A DNA stretch of 64,000 bases from Lachnospira hominis (ex Liu et al. 2021). GTDB lineage: Bacteria; Bacillota; Clostridia; Lachnospirales; Lachnospiraceae. Of the stretch, positions 53,322-62,705 are shown piece by piece. The stretch's first letter is position 1; each line of letters begins with the position of its first letter. Position numbers and translations under genes: made by a program. The notes beneath the pieces were generated by a model that was not told where the DNA came from, did not search any database, and saw nothing but the letters and a program-made list of their open reading frames with translations. The stretch covers positions 124,001 through 188,000 of the forward strand of contig NZ_JACOPD010000004.1 of the NCBI RefSeq assembly GCF_014287955.1, read 5' to 3'.

Positions 53322-54602
53322 ATGAAATATGCTTATATTAACGGAAAAATACTTGACGGAACCAAAGATATGCAGGTAAAAGAGGGCTTCGTCATACTTA
53401 CGGACAATGATAAAATTGAGGATATTGTCAAGGCAGGCACGGACTTGAATGGATATGAAAAAGTTGATTTAAAAGGCAGATATATTATGCCTGGTCTTAT
53501 AAATATGCATGTTCACCTTGCAGGTAATGGCAAGCCGCAGAAAAAACAGCGTGATAATGAGAAACTTGTAAAAATACTTATGGGAAATGCACTTATGCGT
53601 TCAATTGCATACGGTATGGTTGCCGGATTTGCAAAAACAGAGCTTATGAGCGGTGTGACAACAATAAGAACGGTTGGCGGACTTGGAAGTTTTGATACAA
53701 AATTAAGAGATGAGATTAATGCGGGAACAAAGATGGGACCGAGAATACTTGCCGCTAATGAAGGGATTTCCGTGCCTGGCGGACATATGGCTGGCTCTGT
53801 TGCTGTTGCAGCGGACAGTATAGATACAGCATTAAAACATCTGGAGCAATCGGAAAAAGAAAAGGTTGATTTGATAAAGCTTATGATTACAGGCGGCGTA
53901 ATGGACGCAAAAGAAAAAGGTGTTCCGGGTGAACTGAAAATGTCTCCGGAAATGGTAAAGGCAGTCTGTGACAAGGCACATGAAAATGGATATTTAGTTT
54001 CTGCACATGTCGAATCTCCGCAGGGGGTGCGTGTTGCTCTTGAAAATGGAGTTGACTCAATTGAACACGGTGCAAAAATTGATGATGATACAATTAAGTT
54101 ATTCAAGGAAAGAAAAGCATTTCTTTGCACAACAATTTCGCCTGCACTTCCGTATGCATTGTTTGATCGTTCGATTACCAACGCAACTGAAGTTGAACAG
54201 TTTAACGGAAATGTTGTGTTTGAGGGAATAATTGCATGTGCGAAAGCGGCACTTGAAAATGATATACCTGTCGTTCTTGGCAATGATGTCGGATGTCCAT
54301 GGATTACACAGTATGATTTTTGGAGAGAATTGTATTATTTCCACAAATATACGGGCGTTTCCAATGCGTTTGCACTGCATACGGCAACTGCAAGAGCCGC
54401 CGAAATGGTGGGAATCGGTGATATTACCGGTACGCTCGAAAAAGATAAATGTGCAGATATGATTGTAACCGAGGAAAATCCGCTCGATGACCTCAGAGCA
54501 TTACGCCATGTAAAAATGGTTGTCGCAAGAGGAACGATTACGGAAAATCCTAAGGTTAAAATCAATAAGCGTGTTGAGACTGAACTTGATAAATTCTTAT
54601 AA
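53322..54602 (+). CDS. Metal-dependent amidohydrolase
   Basis: A 426-aa amidohydrolase-superfamily enzyme. Metal ligands are visible as INMHVHLAG (HxH), LIKLMITGGV (carboxylated Lys), VSAHVESP (His), SIEHGAKI (His) and VLGNDVGC (Asp). The sequence style is that of the Xaa-Pro dipeptidase/imidazolonepropionase-related group; substrate unknown. ATG 53322 is used because the beta-sandwich strand KYAYINGKIL starts there; the frame extends to 53280. The 3' end overlaps the LysR gene by 6 bp on the other strand. Confidence 0.85.
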   Translation: MKYAYINGKILDGTKDMQVKEGFVILTDNDKIEDIVKAGTDLNGYEKVDLKGRYIMPGLINMHVHLAGNGKPQKKQRDNEKLVKILMGNALMRSIAYGMVAGFAKTELMSGVTTIRTVGGLGSFDTKLRDEINAGTKMGPRILAANEGISVPGGHMAGSVAVAADSIDTALKHLEQSEKEKVDLIKLMITGGVMDAKEKGVPGELKMSPEMVKAVCDKAHENGYLVSAHVESPQGVRVALENGVDSIEHGAKIDDDTIKLFKERKAFLCTTISPALPYALFDRSITNATEVEQFNGNVVFEGIIACAKAALENDIPVVLGNDVGCPWITQYDFWRELYYFHKYTGVSNAFALHTATARAAEMVGIGDITGTLEKDKCADMIVTEENPLDDLRALRHVKMVVARGTITENPKVKINKRVETELDKFL

Positions 54603-55472
54603 AATAGTGTGTTTTTTTACAAATGAAATAAATTTATCGGTACTGTCGGTTGTGTAACTGCCTTTTTTCCATACGAGACCGATGCTTTGGTGTATTGTGG
54701 GAGTAATTGGAATTCCGACAACACCGGGAAGCTTTTTTAAAAGCGACGAATACAAAAATGCTCCGGCACATTCCTCGCAGATAAAGCTTTTTATTGTGTA
54801 GAGCTGGCTTGCGTGCAGTATGACATTTGGCTTTATCGCCGAATTTTTAAATATTGCATCAAGAGTTTCGTTCTGTACAGAATCGGTGTTATACATAATA
54901 AGTGGCATGTCTTTAATCATGTCAAAAGTCACCTCTTTCTTTTTGGCAAAGGGGTGATTTTTTGATACACAAAAAACGATTTTATCCTGCATAATCTGTA
55001 TGGAATTAAGCTTATCTATTTCATAAAAGTGCATATTTACCAATGCTGCGTCAAGTATGCCTTCATGCACGAGATTGGCAGCACGGATTGAACCATATTC
55101 AAATAATTCAAAAGGAATGTCGGGATATTCCCTGTGAAAATCATTAATCATTTCAGGAAAAAATATTGTGCTCAAAAGAGGTGGGATTCCTATTTTTACC
55201 GCTGAAATAGTTCTGCCTATGTCGTGAAGCTGGTTAAGCGTTTGTTTGTACTCGGCGAGAAGCTTTTGAGCTTTCTGGTAAAATAATTCACCCTCTTTTG
55301 TAAGCGTCAGATGATTTTTTGAACGGTTAAACAGACTGACGTTAAATTCTTTTTCAAGTTCCTTAATTGCACTTGAAACAGCGGGCTGTGTAACATAAAG
55401 CTCGGCTGCAGCCTGCGTTATGCTGTGCAGTCTTGCAACCGCACAAAAATATTCTAATTGTACAATCTTCAT
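54597..55472 (-). CDS. LysR-family regulator, probable control of the tartrate operon
   Basis: A 291-aa regulator with the N-terminal winged helix MKIVQLEYFCAVARLHSITQAAAELYVTQPAVSSAIKELEKE and a substrate-binding domain from about 90 on. It is divergent from the DASS transporter and tartrate dehydratase genes, the same arrangement as TtdR and ttdABT in Escherichia coli. A TTATAAAA-N8-TTTTATAA site (55608-55631) directly before the operon's -35 is the likely binding site. Confidence 0.87.
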   Translation of the reverse strand: MKIVQLEYFCAVARLHSITQAAAELYVTQPAVSSAIKELEKEFNVSLFNRSKNHLTLTKEGELFYQKAQKLLAEYKQTLNQLHDIGRTISAVKIGIPPLLSTIFFPEMINDFHREYPDIPFELFEYGSIRAANLVHEGILDAALVNMHFYEIDKLNSIQIMQDKIVFCVSKNHPFAKKKEVTFDMIKDMPLIMYNTDSVQNETLDAIFKNSAIKPNVILHASQLYTIKSFICEECAGAFLYSSLLKKLPGVVGIPITPTIHQSIGLVWKKGSYTTDSTDKFISFVKKHTIL

Positions 55473-55607
55473 AAAAACCTCATTTTGTAAAAATCCGTAG
55501 GAGTGCTTTATTGCACTGTTCAGCGGATAATGTTTTTTAATATTGTATTCAGTATACCATATTTTTGGTGAAAATGAATAAATTTATATAAAAGGCATAA
55601 AAAAAAC

Positions 55608-55661
55608 TTATAAAACCATTAGTTTTTATAAATTTACAACAACATAAGTTATTAATATAAT
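55608..55661 (+). promoter_or_regulatory. LysR-type operator and promoter of the tartrate operon
   Basis: TTATAAAA (55608-55615) and TTTTATAA (55624-55631) form an interrupted palindrome of LysR-box type. TTTACA (55633-55638), 17 bp, TATAAT (55656-55661) follows immediately. Confidence 0.72.
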
Positions 55662-55740
55662 GCAATCAAGCAAAGGGAAATAAACAAACGGCCGTGTTAT
55701 TTCACTAAAGATATGATGTAAATAATAAGGAGGGTTGCTA

Positions 55741-57006
55741 ATGAGTCATGCAGCAATAACATTAGTATTTTTGCTGTTTGCAATCATAATGTTCATATGG
55801 GAAAAACTTCCGCTTGGTGTTACATCAATGATTGTCTGTATCGGACTTATCATAACGGGAGTGCTTGATTGGAAAACAGCTTTTTCAGGATTTATTGACA
55901 GCAATGTAATTTTATTCGTAGCCATGTTCATTGTCGGAGGAGCATTGTTTGAGACAGGAATGGCAAACAAAATCGGAGGAGTGGTTACACATTTTGCTAA
56001 GTCGGAAAGACAGCTTATCATCGCAATTATGGTGATTGTGGGATTGATGAGTGGGGTGCTTTCAAATACGGGAACAGCGGCGGTTCTTATTCCGGTTGTT
56101 ATAGGAATTGCGGCAAAATCAGGATATTCAAGGTCAAAACTTCTTATGCCGCTTGTATTTGCGGCGGCTATGGGCGGAAATCTTTCGCTTATAGGTGCAC
56201 CGGGAAATCTGATTGCCCAATCGGCAATGCAGGAAATCGGAAAATCGTTCGGATTTTTTGAATATACAAAAATCGGTTTACCGATTCTTATAACGGGAAT
56301 TTTATTTTTCGCATTGATAGGATACAAGCTTCTGCCTGACACAAAGCCGTCGGGAGATTCGGTGTACGGCGAACAGAAAGATTATTCAGATGTTCCTAAG
56401 TGGAAACAGTGGCTGTCTCTTATAATTTTGATTTTAACTCTTATCGGAATGATTTTTGAAGAAAAAATCGGAATTAAGCTTTGCGTTGTGGGCTGTATCG
56501 GAGCACTGCTTCTCGTAGTTACGGGTGTAATTTCTGAAAAGCAGGCATTAAAATCAATAGATTTAAAAACAATATTTTTGTTTGGCGGTACACTTTCGCT
56601 TGCGTCAGCACTTCAGAAATCAGGTGCGGGAGAGCTTCTTGCAAATAAAGTCATCAGCTTTCTTGGAGATAACCCGTCACCGTATTTACTTACATTTGTA
56701 GTATTTATTCTTTGTTGTGTGCTCACTAATTTTATGAGTAACACAGCAACGACAGCACTTATGGTTCCGATATGCTTGTCAATATCGGAAGCAATCGGGG
56801 CTGACCCGAGTGCCGTACTTATGGCTTGCGTAATTGGTGGCTCATGTGCTTATGCTACACCGATAGGAATGCCTGCAAACACAATGGTAATAGGAGCGGG
56901 CGGATATACATTTAAGGATTATGCAAAATCGGGAATTCCGTTGATTATAGTTTCAACGATAGTGAGTATGATACTTTTACCGATTTTATATCCGTTTTTT
57001 CCGTAA
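55741..57006 (+). CDS. DASS-family (SLC13-type) anion transporter, probable tartrate/dicarboxylate carrier
   Basis: A 421-aa membrane protein with about 11 helices. The two re-entrant hairpin signatures are present: GVLSNTGTAAVLIPVV with AAAMGGNLSLIGAPGN, and TNFMSNTATTALMVPI with GGSCAYATPIGMPANTMVIG. DASS proteins exchange or co-transport citrate, tartrate, succinate and similar acids; TtdT belongs to this group. The gene stands before tartrate dehydratase genes, so tartrate is the likely substrate. AAGGAGGG precedes ATG 55741. Confidence 0.87.
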   Translation: MSHAAITLVFLLFAIIMFIWEKLPLGVTSMIVCIGLIITGVLDWKTAFSGFIDSNVILFVAMFIVGGALFETGMANKIGGVVTHFAKSERQLIIAIMVIVGLMSGVLSNTGTAAVLIPVVIGIAAKSGYSRSKLLMPLVFAAAMGGNLSLIGAPGNLIAQSAMQEIGKSFGFFEYTKIGLPILITGILFFALIGYKLLPDTKPSGDSVYGEQKDYSDVPKWKQWLSLIILILTLIGMIFEEKIGIKLCVVGCIGALLLVVTGVISEKQALKSIDLKTIFLFGGTLSLASALQKSGAGELLANKVISFLGDNPSPYLLTFVVFILCCVLTNFMSNTATTALMVPICLSISEAIGADPSAVLMACVIGGSCAYATPIGMPANTMVIGAGGYTFKDYAKSGIPLIIVSTIVSMILLPILYPFFP

Positions 57007-57063
57007 AAACAAATGCTTTTTGCGGATTAAGTAAAAAAGTATCAATATAAAAGTCGAAAATGT

Positions 57064-57146
57064 AACTTTTACTTCGTAAAAACAAGGAGGTTAAAATCCT
57101 CTCCTCACATTGGAGCTCGGATTTTTACTTCATAAAAACAAGGAGG
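57064..57146 (+). repeat. Variant copy of the Shine-Dalgarno-bounded element before ttdA
   Basis: AAGGAGG at 57084 and 57140 (56 bp apart) bracket AAAATCCTCTCCTCAC, GGAGCTCGGATTTT and a TTTTTA-ATAAAAA hairpin; a TTTTAC-TTC-GTAAAA hairpin precedes the first. Relative to the other copies the hairpin G-C pair is replaced by A-T, and CTCC now faces GGAG, changes that keep pairing. Confidence 0.82.
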
Positions 57147-57153
57147 ATTTATT

Positions 57154-58053
57154 ATGTCAAAGGAAGAACAGGTAAAACAGCTTACAGATTACATGGCTAA
57201 GTTTATTGCTTATACGGCAAAGAAACTGCCTGATGATGTAATCGCAAAACTTCAGGAGTTGAGAGATAAGGAGGACAGTCCTTTATCAAAGACAATTTAT
57301 AACACAATGTTTGAAAATCAGAAACTTGCGGTTGAACTTAACAGACCTAGCTGTCAGGATACAGGTGTGCTTCAGTTCTGGGTAAAATGCGGAACAAAAT
57401 TTCCATTGATTGGAGAACTTGAGACACTTCTTAAAGAAGCGGTTGTGCAGGCAACATTTGAAGCACCTTTAAGACACAACAGCGTTGAAACATTTGACGA
57501 GTATAATACCGGAAAAAATGTCGGAAAAGGAACTCCTACAGTATTCTGGGATATTGTACCAGATAGTGATTCATGCGAAATATATACATATATGGCAGGT
57601 GGCGGATGTACGCTTCCAGGAAAAGCAATGGTTCTTATGCCGGGCGAAGGCTACGAGGGCGTAACAAAATTTGTCCTTGATGTAATGACAAGCTACGGTC
57701 TTAACGCATGTCCTCCGCTTCTTGTGGGCGTCGGCGTTGCAACATCTGTGGAGACAGCGGCACTTCTTTCAAAGAAGGCACTCATGAGACCTATCGGTTC
57801 ACATAATGAAAATGAAAGAGCCGCAAAAATGGAGAGACTTCTTGAAGATGGTATTAATTCAATCGGTTTAGGACCACAGGGCATGGGCGGTAAATATTCG
57901 GTAATGGGCGTAAACATTGAAAATACGGCACGTCATCCTTCTGCAATCGGTGTGGCTGTAAATGTCGGATGCTGGAGCCACAGAAGAGGACACATTATTT
58001 TTGATAAAGACCTTAATTATACAATTACAACACATTCGGAGGTGACTTTATAA
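57154..58053 (+). CDS. ttdA: L(+)-tartrate dehydratase alpha subunit
   Basis: A 299-aa iron-sulfur hydro-lyase subunit (E. coli TtdA is 303 aa). It dehydrates L-tartrate to oxaloacetate with TtdB. Three cluster Cys lie in [19 protein letters not shown] and [29 protein letters not shown] and [14 protein letters not shown] match TtdA closely, more so than two-subunit fumarases. A fumarase role cannot be fully excluded. Translation starts at the second AAGGAGG of the element at 57064-57146. The beta gene starts at its last base. Confidence 0.87.
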   Translation: MSKEEQVKQLTDYMAKFIAYTAKKLPDDVIAKLQELRDKEDSPLSKTIYNTMFENQKLAVELNRPSCQDTGVLQFWVKCGTKFPLIGELETLLKEAVVQATFEAPLRHNSVETFDEYNTGKNVGKGTPTVFWDIVPDSDSCEIYTYMAGGGCTLPGKAMVLMPGEGYEGVTKFVLDVMTSYGLNACPPLLVGVGVATSVETAALLSKKALMRPIGSHNENERAAKMERLLEDGINSIGLGPQGMGGKYSVMGVNIENTARHPSAIGVAVNVGCWSHRRGHIIFDKDLNYTITTHSEVTL

Positions 58054-58679
58054 TGGTAGAAATCAGAGACGGAAAAAAGGTACTTATAACACCTGTTACG
58101 GCACAGGATTTGGAAGATATTAAAGTCGGAGATATTATTTATCTTGACGGAAGCATGACAACATGCCGTGACGTTGCCCACAGAAGACTTGTTGAAGAGG
58201 GAAGAGAACTTCCGGTAGATGTAAGAAATAATGCGATTTTCCATGCGGGTCCTATTATCAGACCTCTTGAAAACGATAAATTCCAAATGGTATCGGTTGG
58301 TCCGACAACAAGCATGCGTATGGAAAAATTTGAGTATGAATTCGTAAAGCTCACAGGTGTACGCGTTATCATCGGAAAAGGCGGAATGAAAGAAAATACA
58401 GAGCGTGCATGTAAAGAATTCGGTGCCATTCACTGTGTATTTCCTGCCGGAAATGCTGTAGTTGCAGCAACAGAGGTTGAGGAAATCGTAAGAGCCGAGT
58501 GGAGAGATTTGGGGATGCCTGAGACACTTTGGAACTGCCGCGTTAAGGAGTTCGGTCCTCTTATCGTATCAATCGACACAAAGGGAAATAACATGTTTGA
58601 GGAAAATAAAGTTATTTTCAATGAACGCAAAGATGCCGCGTATGAAAAAATTGCAAAAGAAGTCGGTTTCATAAAATAA
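58053..58679 (+). CDS. ttdB: L(+)-tartrate dehydratase beta subunit
   Basis: A 208-aa partner of TtdA (E. coli TtdB is 201 aa). [55 protein letters not shown] and [18 protein letters not shown] match the swivelling beta domain of the family. [20 protein letters not shown] near the end is typical of TtdB. It overlaps ttdA by 1 nt and ends before the strong terminator at 58749. Confidence 0.87.
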   Translation: MVEIRDGKKVLITPVTAQDLEDIKVGDIIYLDGSMTTCRDVAHRRLVEEGRELPVDVRNNAIFHAGPIIRPLENDKFQMVSVGPTTSMRMEKFEYEFVKLTGVRVIIGKGGMKENTERACKEFGAIHCVFPAGNAVVAATEVEEIVRAEWRDLGMPETLWNCRVKEFGPLIVSIDTKGNNMFEENKVIFNERKDAAYEKIAKEVGFIK

Positions 58680-58748
58680 AAATATTGCATATAAGATTCA
58701 TAGATAGTATTAAAACAGGTTGCATTCATAAAAATTTCCTAATAAAAA

Positions 58749-58778
58749 AAAGCCCCGCCGCAGCGGCGGGGCTTTTTT
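58749..58778. terminator. GC-rich bidirectional terminator
   Basis: AAAGCCCCGCCGC pairs with GGCGGGGCTTT around a 3-nt loop, with A and T runs on both sides. It lies between convergent ttdB and the carboxypeptidase gene. Confidence 0.92.
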
Positions 58779-58810
58779 ATTCATATACTTCTCAATATTC
58801 AAATTTTTAC

Positions 58811-59776
58811 TTAATCCGGATATTTGCTTGTGATTCCAAAATATTCTTCAAGTGAAATCCAATTGCCATTGTTGTAAAGCTTTTCAGCAAGATCTTTGCC
58901 GACATATCTTAAATGCCATGATTCATACTGATAGCCTGTGTATGCATCCTTACCCTTAGGAAAACGTATGCAGAAGCCGTATTTATAACAGTTGTCATTG
59001 ACCCATCTGCCCTCTGCGGTATCGCCGAAGCTGTCATCTATAGAATTGAGGTCAAAACAGAGCCCTGTCTGATGTTCTGAATTACCGGGTCTTGATGAAT
59101 ATGTATCTGCGGCAGCTTTTCCATCTCTTGCTACATAGGAATTATATAGATTTACCTGATAACTGTATGAACGGTAAGCACTTGCAATATAGATATTAAG
59201 TCCCTGTGAAGAAGCGTCAGCCTGCATCGTACGCCATGCACTCATAAGTGTTCTGTCAAGACTTGTTGTGCTTCGCTGGCTTGTTACAGGAACCTCAGGG
59301 TCCTGAGGAATAAAATCACTTGGAAGAGAGTAAGTTTTATTGGCGATAAGCACACCATCAACATATGTTATTCCATTGATAGTCTGGATTGAAAATCCTT
59401 TGGATGAGACAGACTGCGAATCAGCATACTGGCTTCCTGAATAATCAGAGCTGTTATTATCATTACCTGAATTGTTATCAGAGCCTCCATCAGAATTATT
59501 ATCAGCATTGTTATCTGATGATGTGGAAGCATCATGGGCCTCCTCAGATTTTATGTTTTCGCTGTTGTTTTCTGTTGTTGTTTTATTGTCATCAGTAGTA
59601 GTCTCAGTATTAGCCGGGACTGTTTTGTCGTTATTCTTTTTTTTACTGTTACAGCCTTTAAATGCTAGTACGAATATAATTACTAAAATTAAAACCGCAA
59701 TGCCTGCGGCAAGTGTGATTTTTTGTCGTCTGACTACAGCTGCACGCTGTTTTCTTGTTAATTGGTTGTTTGTCAT
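58811..59776 (-). CDS. VanY-type D-alanyl-D-alanine carboxypeptidase
   Basis: A 321-aa envelope protein: short basic N-terminus, one helix (about 20-40), a long Asn/Asp/Ser/Thr-rich linker (45-125), then a VanY/DacB-like zinc peptidase domain. The metal motifs are SRPGNSEHQTGLCFDL (HxxGxxxD) and YESWHLRYVG (WHxR). It trims the terminal D-Ala of peptidoglycan stems. The start is ATG at 59774-59776 after GGAGATTAACT; an in-frame start at 59821 has no site. It is divergent from the CdaR-type regulator. Confidence 0.88.
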   Translation of the reverse strand: MTNNQLTRKQRAAVVRRQKITLAAGIAVLILVIIFVLAFKGCNSKKKNNDKTVPANTETTTDDNKTTTENNSENIKSEEAHDASTSSDNNADNNSDGGSDNNSGNDNNSSDYSGSQYADSQSVSSKGFSIQTINGITYVDGVLIANKTYSLPSDFIPQDPEVPVTSQRSTTSLDRTLMSAWRTMQADASSQGLNIYIASAYRSYSYQVNLYNSYVARDGKAAADTYSSRPGNSEHQTGLCFDLNSIDDSFGDTAEGRWVNDNCYKYGFCIRFPKGKDAYTGYQYESWHLRYVGKDLAEKLYNNGNWISLEEYFGITSKYPD

Positions 59777-59867
59777 AGTTAATCTCCATTCTGATTTTGC
59801 CGTTGTAGTGTGGCAGTTCATAAAACAAACCCATTATTGCATTTACAAAAGAAAATATCAAGTGTTG

Positions 59868-59899
59868 ACGTTTCAATTAAAATAAATATATTGAAATGT
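59868..59899. promoter_or_regulatory. Inverted repeat between divergent vanY-type and cdaR-type genes
   Basis: ACGTTTCAAT (59868-59877) and ATTGAAATGT (59890-59899) match as inverted arms at 9 of 10 positions, 12 bp apart. It is a candidate operator; a TATATT lies shortly downstream. Confidence 0.45.
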
Positions 59900-59979
59900 T
59901 ATGTTTTGAGTGGTATATTATTAATACATTTAAAAGAGCGAAAAATTACAATTATTTTAAATATGAATGGAGAAATATA

Positions 59980-61152
59980 ATGCATATATCAAAAAATGCT
60001 GCGATGCAGATAGTTGATGAAATATCGCAGCTTGTAAAACAAAATATTAATCTTATGGATGAGACGGGGCATATAATTGCAAGCTGTGATAAATCAAGAA
60101 TAGGCGATTTTCACTATGGAGCATACAAAATCATTACGGAATGTCTTGATGAATATTATCTTAAGAAAGATGATAAGGAAAGGGGAATGAAACAGGGAAT
60201 TAACCTTCCGCTTGAACTTGATGGTGAAATCGTTGGTGTTGTTGGAATTACCGGAAGTCACGATGAGGTAATAACAGCCGGACGTCTGATAAAAAAGATG
60301 ACCGAAATTCTGCTTATGGAACGCCGTGTCAGTTATCATCAGCTCATGGATAAGCGTGTAAAAAATGCTTTTTTTGAAGAATGGCTCATAAATGACGGAT
60401 ATAAAAACTTTGATGACCTGAGAGAACGAGGGAAATCTCTTGGGATAGATATAGACAAGCCGGGAAGAATTATTATTGTAAGTATTGATGAACTTGATGA
60501 GTATAAAGATAATCAGGAAGGTCAGTCTGTAATTGCCAAATTTGAAAATAATGTTGCAGCATTTCTTAACAGAAATGGTTACAAGGCACATTTCAGAAAT
60601 GCGTCAAGACAGATAATTCTTATAGATGATATGACAACAGAAAAGGTAATAGAATTTTCAAATGAACTTGCAGATTACATATATGAAAAGCAGAAACTGA
60701 ATCTTAATATAGGGATTGCAGGGAAAAGTGATGATATGCATGAGGCATACATCCAGGCACATAGGGCGTGGAATGCAGCAGCAGCTGAACATGAAAAGAT
60801 TATCTGCTATGAGGATATGAGTCTGGAACTGCTTGTTAACTGTATTCCTGCCAAAATTAAGCTTGAATATATTACCAAGCTTTTCAAGAATTCATCTGTT
60901 GATGAAGTAAAAGAATATATGTCACTCCTGAAGGCTTATTATAAAGAGCAGGGCTCTATTCAGGCGGTATCTGATAGTCTTTATATACATAAGAATACAT
61001 TGCAGTACAGGATTGGCAAATTGAAGGAACTGACCGGATATGATGTCAGAAAACCATCCGAAAATCCGGCATTATATATGGCATATCTTATTATGCAGGA
61101 TATAGAAATGGAAAAAAGTGAAACATATGCTTTGTTACATGAAACAAAATAA
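59980..61152 (+). CDS. CdaR-family (sugar diacid) transcriptional regulator
   Basis: A 390-aa regulator. The N-terminal diacid-recognition domain (1-135) has AMQIVDEISQLVKQNINLMDETGHIIAS and GINLPLELDGEIVGVVGITG; a GGDEF-like middle follows; the C-terminal PucR-type helix-turn-helix reads ISDSLYIHKNTLQYRIGKLKELTGYD (first residues AVSD). CdaR proteins activate glucarate, galactarate and glycerate genes when bound to the acid. The genes directly downstream are of exactly this pathway. ATG 59980 follows GGAGAAA. Confidence 0.9.
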   Translation: MHISKNAAMQIVDEISQLVKQNINLMDETGHIIASCDKSRIGDFHYGAYKIITECLDEYYLKKDDKERGMKQGINLPLELDGEIVGVVGITGSHDEVITAGRLIKKMTEILLMERRVSYHQLMDKRVKNAFFEEWLINDGYKNFDDLRERGKSLGIDIDKPGRIIIVSIDELDEYKDNQEGQSVIAKFENNVAAFLNRNGYKAHFRNASRQIILIDDMTTEKVIEFSNELADYIYEKQKLNLNIGIAGKSDDMHEAYIQAHRAWNAAAAEHEKIICYEDMSLELLVNCIPAKIKLEYITKLFKNSSVDEVKEYMSLLKAYYKEQGSIQAVSDSLYIHKNTLQYRIGKLKELTGYDVRKPSENPALYMAYLIMQDIEMEKSETYALLHETK

Positions 61153-61163
61153 TTTTAATAATT

Positions 61164-61179
61164 ATGTTACGTGTAACAT
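61164..61179. promoter_or_regulatory. Palindrome upstream of the GntP operon
   Basis: ATGTTAC, GT, GTAACAT: perfect seven-base arms. It lies just after the CdaR-type gene and about 95 bp before the permease start, a plausible activator site. Confidence 0.5.
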
Positions 61180-61272
61180 GTGAAAAGATTTGCTTCCGTG
61201 ATATGATTGCACCATAGACAGTACGAGCTATTGTACAAATCGTATAAAAAATAACGAAAAGGGGTGTTTATT

Positions 61273-62664
61273 ATGTCAGGAATAGCATTAATTATTGTCT
61301 TTATTTTAGCTATCATAGTCATGATAGTAGCAATTTCAAAGTTTAAGGTTCATCCTTTCCTTGCTATCATGGCTGTATCACTTATTCTTGCTATAATTGC
61401 AGGAATTCCATTTGTTGATACAGTCACGGCAGACGGAAAGAAGATTTCCGGAATTCCAACAGTAATCGGAGCAGGATTTTCGGGAACATTCAGCAGCATC
61501 GGTATTGTAATTATTCTTGGTGCACTTATCGGTTCAGTTCTCGAAAAAACAGGTGCAGCATTAAAGCTTGCCGATATGGTAATTAAAGTTGTTGGTAAGA
61601 AGAGACCTGAACTTGCTATTGAACTTATGGGATGGGTTGTTTCAATCCCTGTTTTCTGTGATAGCGGTTTTGTTATTTTGAATCCAATCAGAAAGGCTCT
61701 TGTAAAGAGAACAGCAGTATCAAGTGTAGCTATGACAGTTGCTTTGTCAGCAGGTCTTTATATTTCACATGTATTTATTCCACCAACACCTGGTCCGATT
61801 GCAGCAGCAAGTACACTTGGTGTAGGTGATAATCTTTTACTTGTAATGGGACTTGGTGTTGTATGTTCTATATTCCCTCTTATTGCAGGTCTTATTTATG
61901 CAAAGTTTATCGGCAAGAAAGTAAAGAGTGCAGACGAGACAGGCGATAATGCAGAAGCAGCAAAAACATATGAAGAACTTGTTGCAGAATATGGCAAACT
62001 TCCTAATGGATTTAATGCACTTGCTCCAATTCTTGTTCCAATTATACTTATGGCACTTGGCTCAATTTCATCTATGGCCGGCTGGACAGGAGCACTTGAT
62101 ATCGCCTGCCAGTTCTTAGGAAAGCCAATTATTGCCCTTGCAGTTGGTACAATATTTGCAGTAATCCAGCTTGCAACTGCTCATAAGATGAGTGATTTTT
62201 ATAACATTACTAATGAGACATTAAAAACTGTTGGTCCTATTCTTTTTGTAACAGCAGCAGGTGGTGTTCTTGGTAAAGTTATTTCTTCAACATCAATGGT
62301 AAGCTACATAACACAGCATGCAGAAGTGCTTTCGGCAGTAGGTATATTCTTCCCGTTCATACTTGCAGCAATATTAAAGAGTGCACAGGGTTCATCAACA
62401 GTTGCTATTACAACAACAGCAGGTATACTTGCTCCGCTTCTTCCTGTACTCGGACTTGCAACACCTGTAAAGTCAGTACTTTGTGTAATGGCTATTGGTG
62501 CCGGTGCCATGACAGTATCACATGCTAACGATTCATATTTCTGGGTTGTTACTAACTTTGGTGATATGACACCTGAACAGGGATATAAGACGCAGACAGT
62601 ATGTACATTAATCATGGGTATTGCATCTATGGTTGAGATATTCATACTTTCATTATTCTTATAA
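61273..62664 (+). CDS. GntP-family permease (gluconate/glycerate-type acids)
   Basis: A 463-aa permease with about 12-14 helices. GntP hallmarks are present: GFSGTFSSIGIVIILGALIG, VSIPVFCDSGFVILNPI, HVFIPPTPGPIAAAS and the C-terminal SHANDSYFWVVTNFGDM. It imports gluconate, glycerate or related hydroxy acids with protons. The neighbours encode tartronate semialdehyde reductase and glycerate kinase, which favours glycerate or a diacid. GGGGTG precedes ATG 61273; an upstream GTG at 61264 lies inside that site. Confidence 0.9.
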   Translation: MSGIALIIVFILAIIVMIVAISKFKVHPFLAIMAVSLILAIIAGIPFVDTVTADGKKISGIPTVIGAGFSGTFSSIGIVIILGALIGSVLEKTGAALKLADMVIKVVGKKRPELAIELMGWVVSIPVFCDSGFVILNPIRKALVKRTAVSSVAMTVALSAGLYISHVFIPPTPGPIAAASTLGVGDNLLLVMGLGVVCSIFPLIAGLIYAKFIGKKVKSADETGDNAEAAKTYEELVAEYGKLPNGFNALAPILVPIILMALGSISSMAGWTGALDIACQFLGKPIIALAVGTIFAVIQLATAHKMSDFYNITNETLKTVGPILFVTAAGGVLGKVISSTSMVSYITQHAEVLSAVGIFFPFILAAILKSAQGSSTVAITTTAGILAPLLPVLGLATPVKSVLCVMAIGAGAMTVSHANDSYFWVVTNFGDMTPEQGYKTQTVCTLIMGIASMVEIFILSLFL

Positions 62665-62705
62665 TTAAAATGCTGTTAAAATGATATAAAATCAGGAGGA
62701 TTTAT

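Noticed and set aside
53513..54283. 256-codon minus-strand frame inside the amidohydrolase gene
   Set aside because: The plus-strand frame has all amidohydrolase metal motifs; the minus frame has no recognisable protein features.
55746..56342. Minus-strand frame within the DASS transporter
   Set aside because: Shadow of the transporter's codon pattern; no independent signals.
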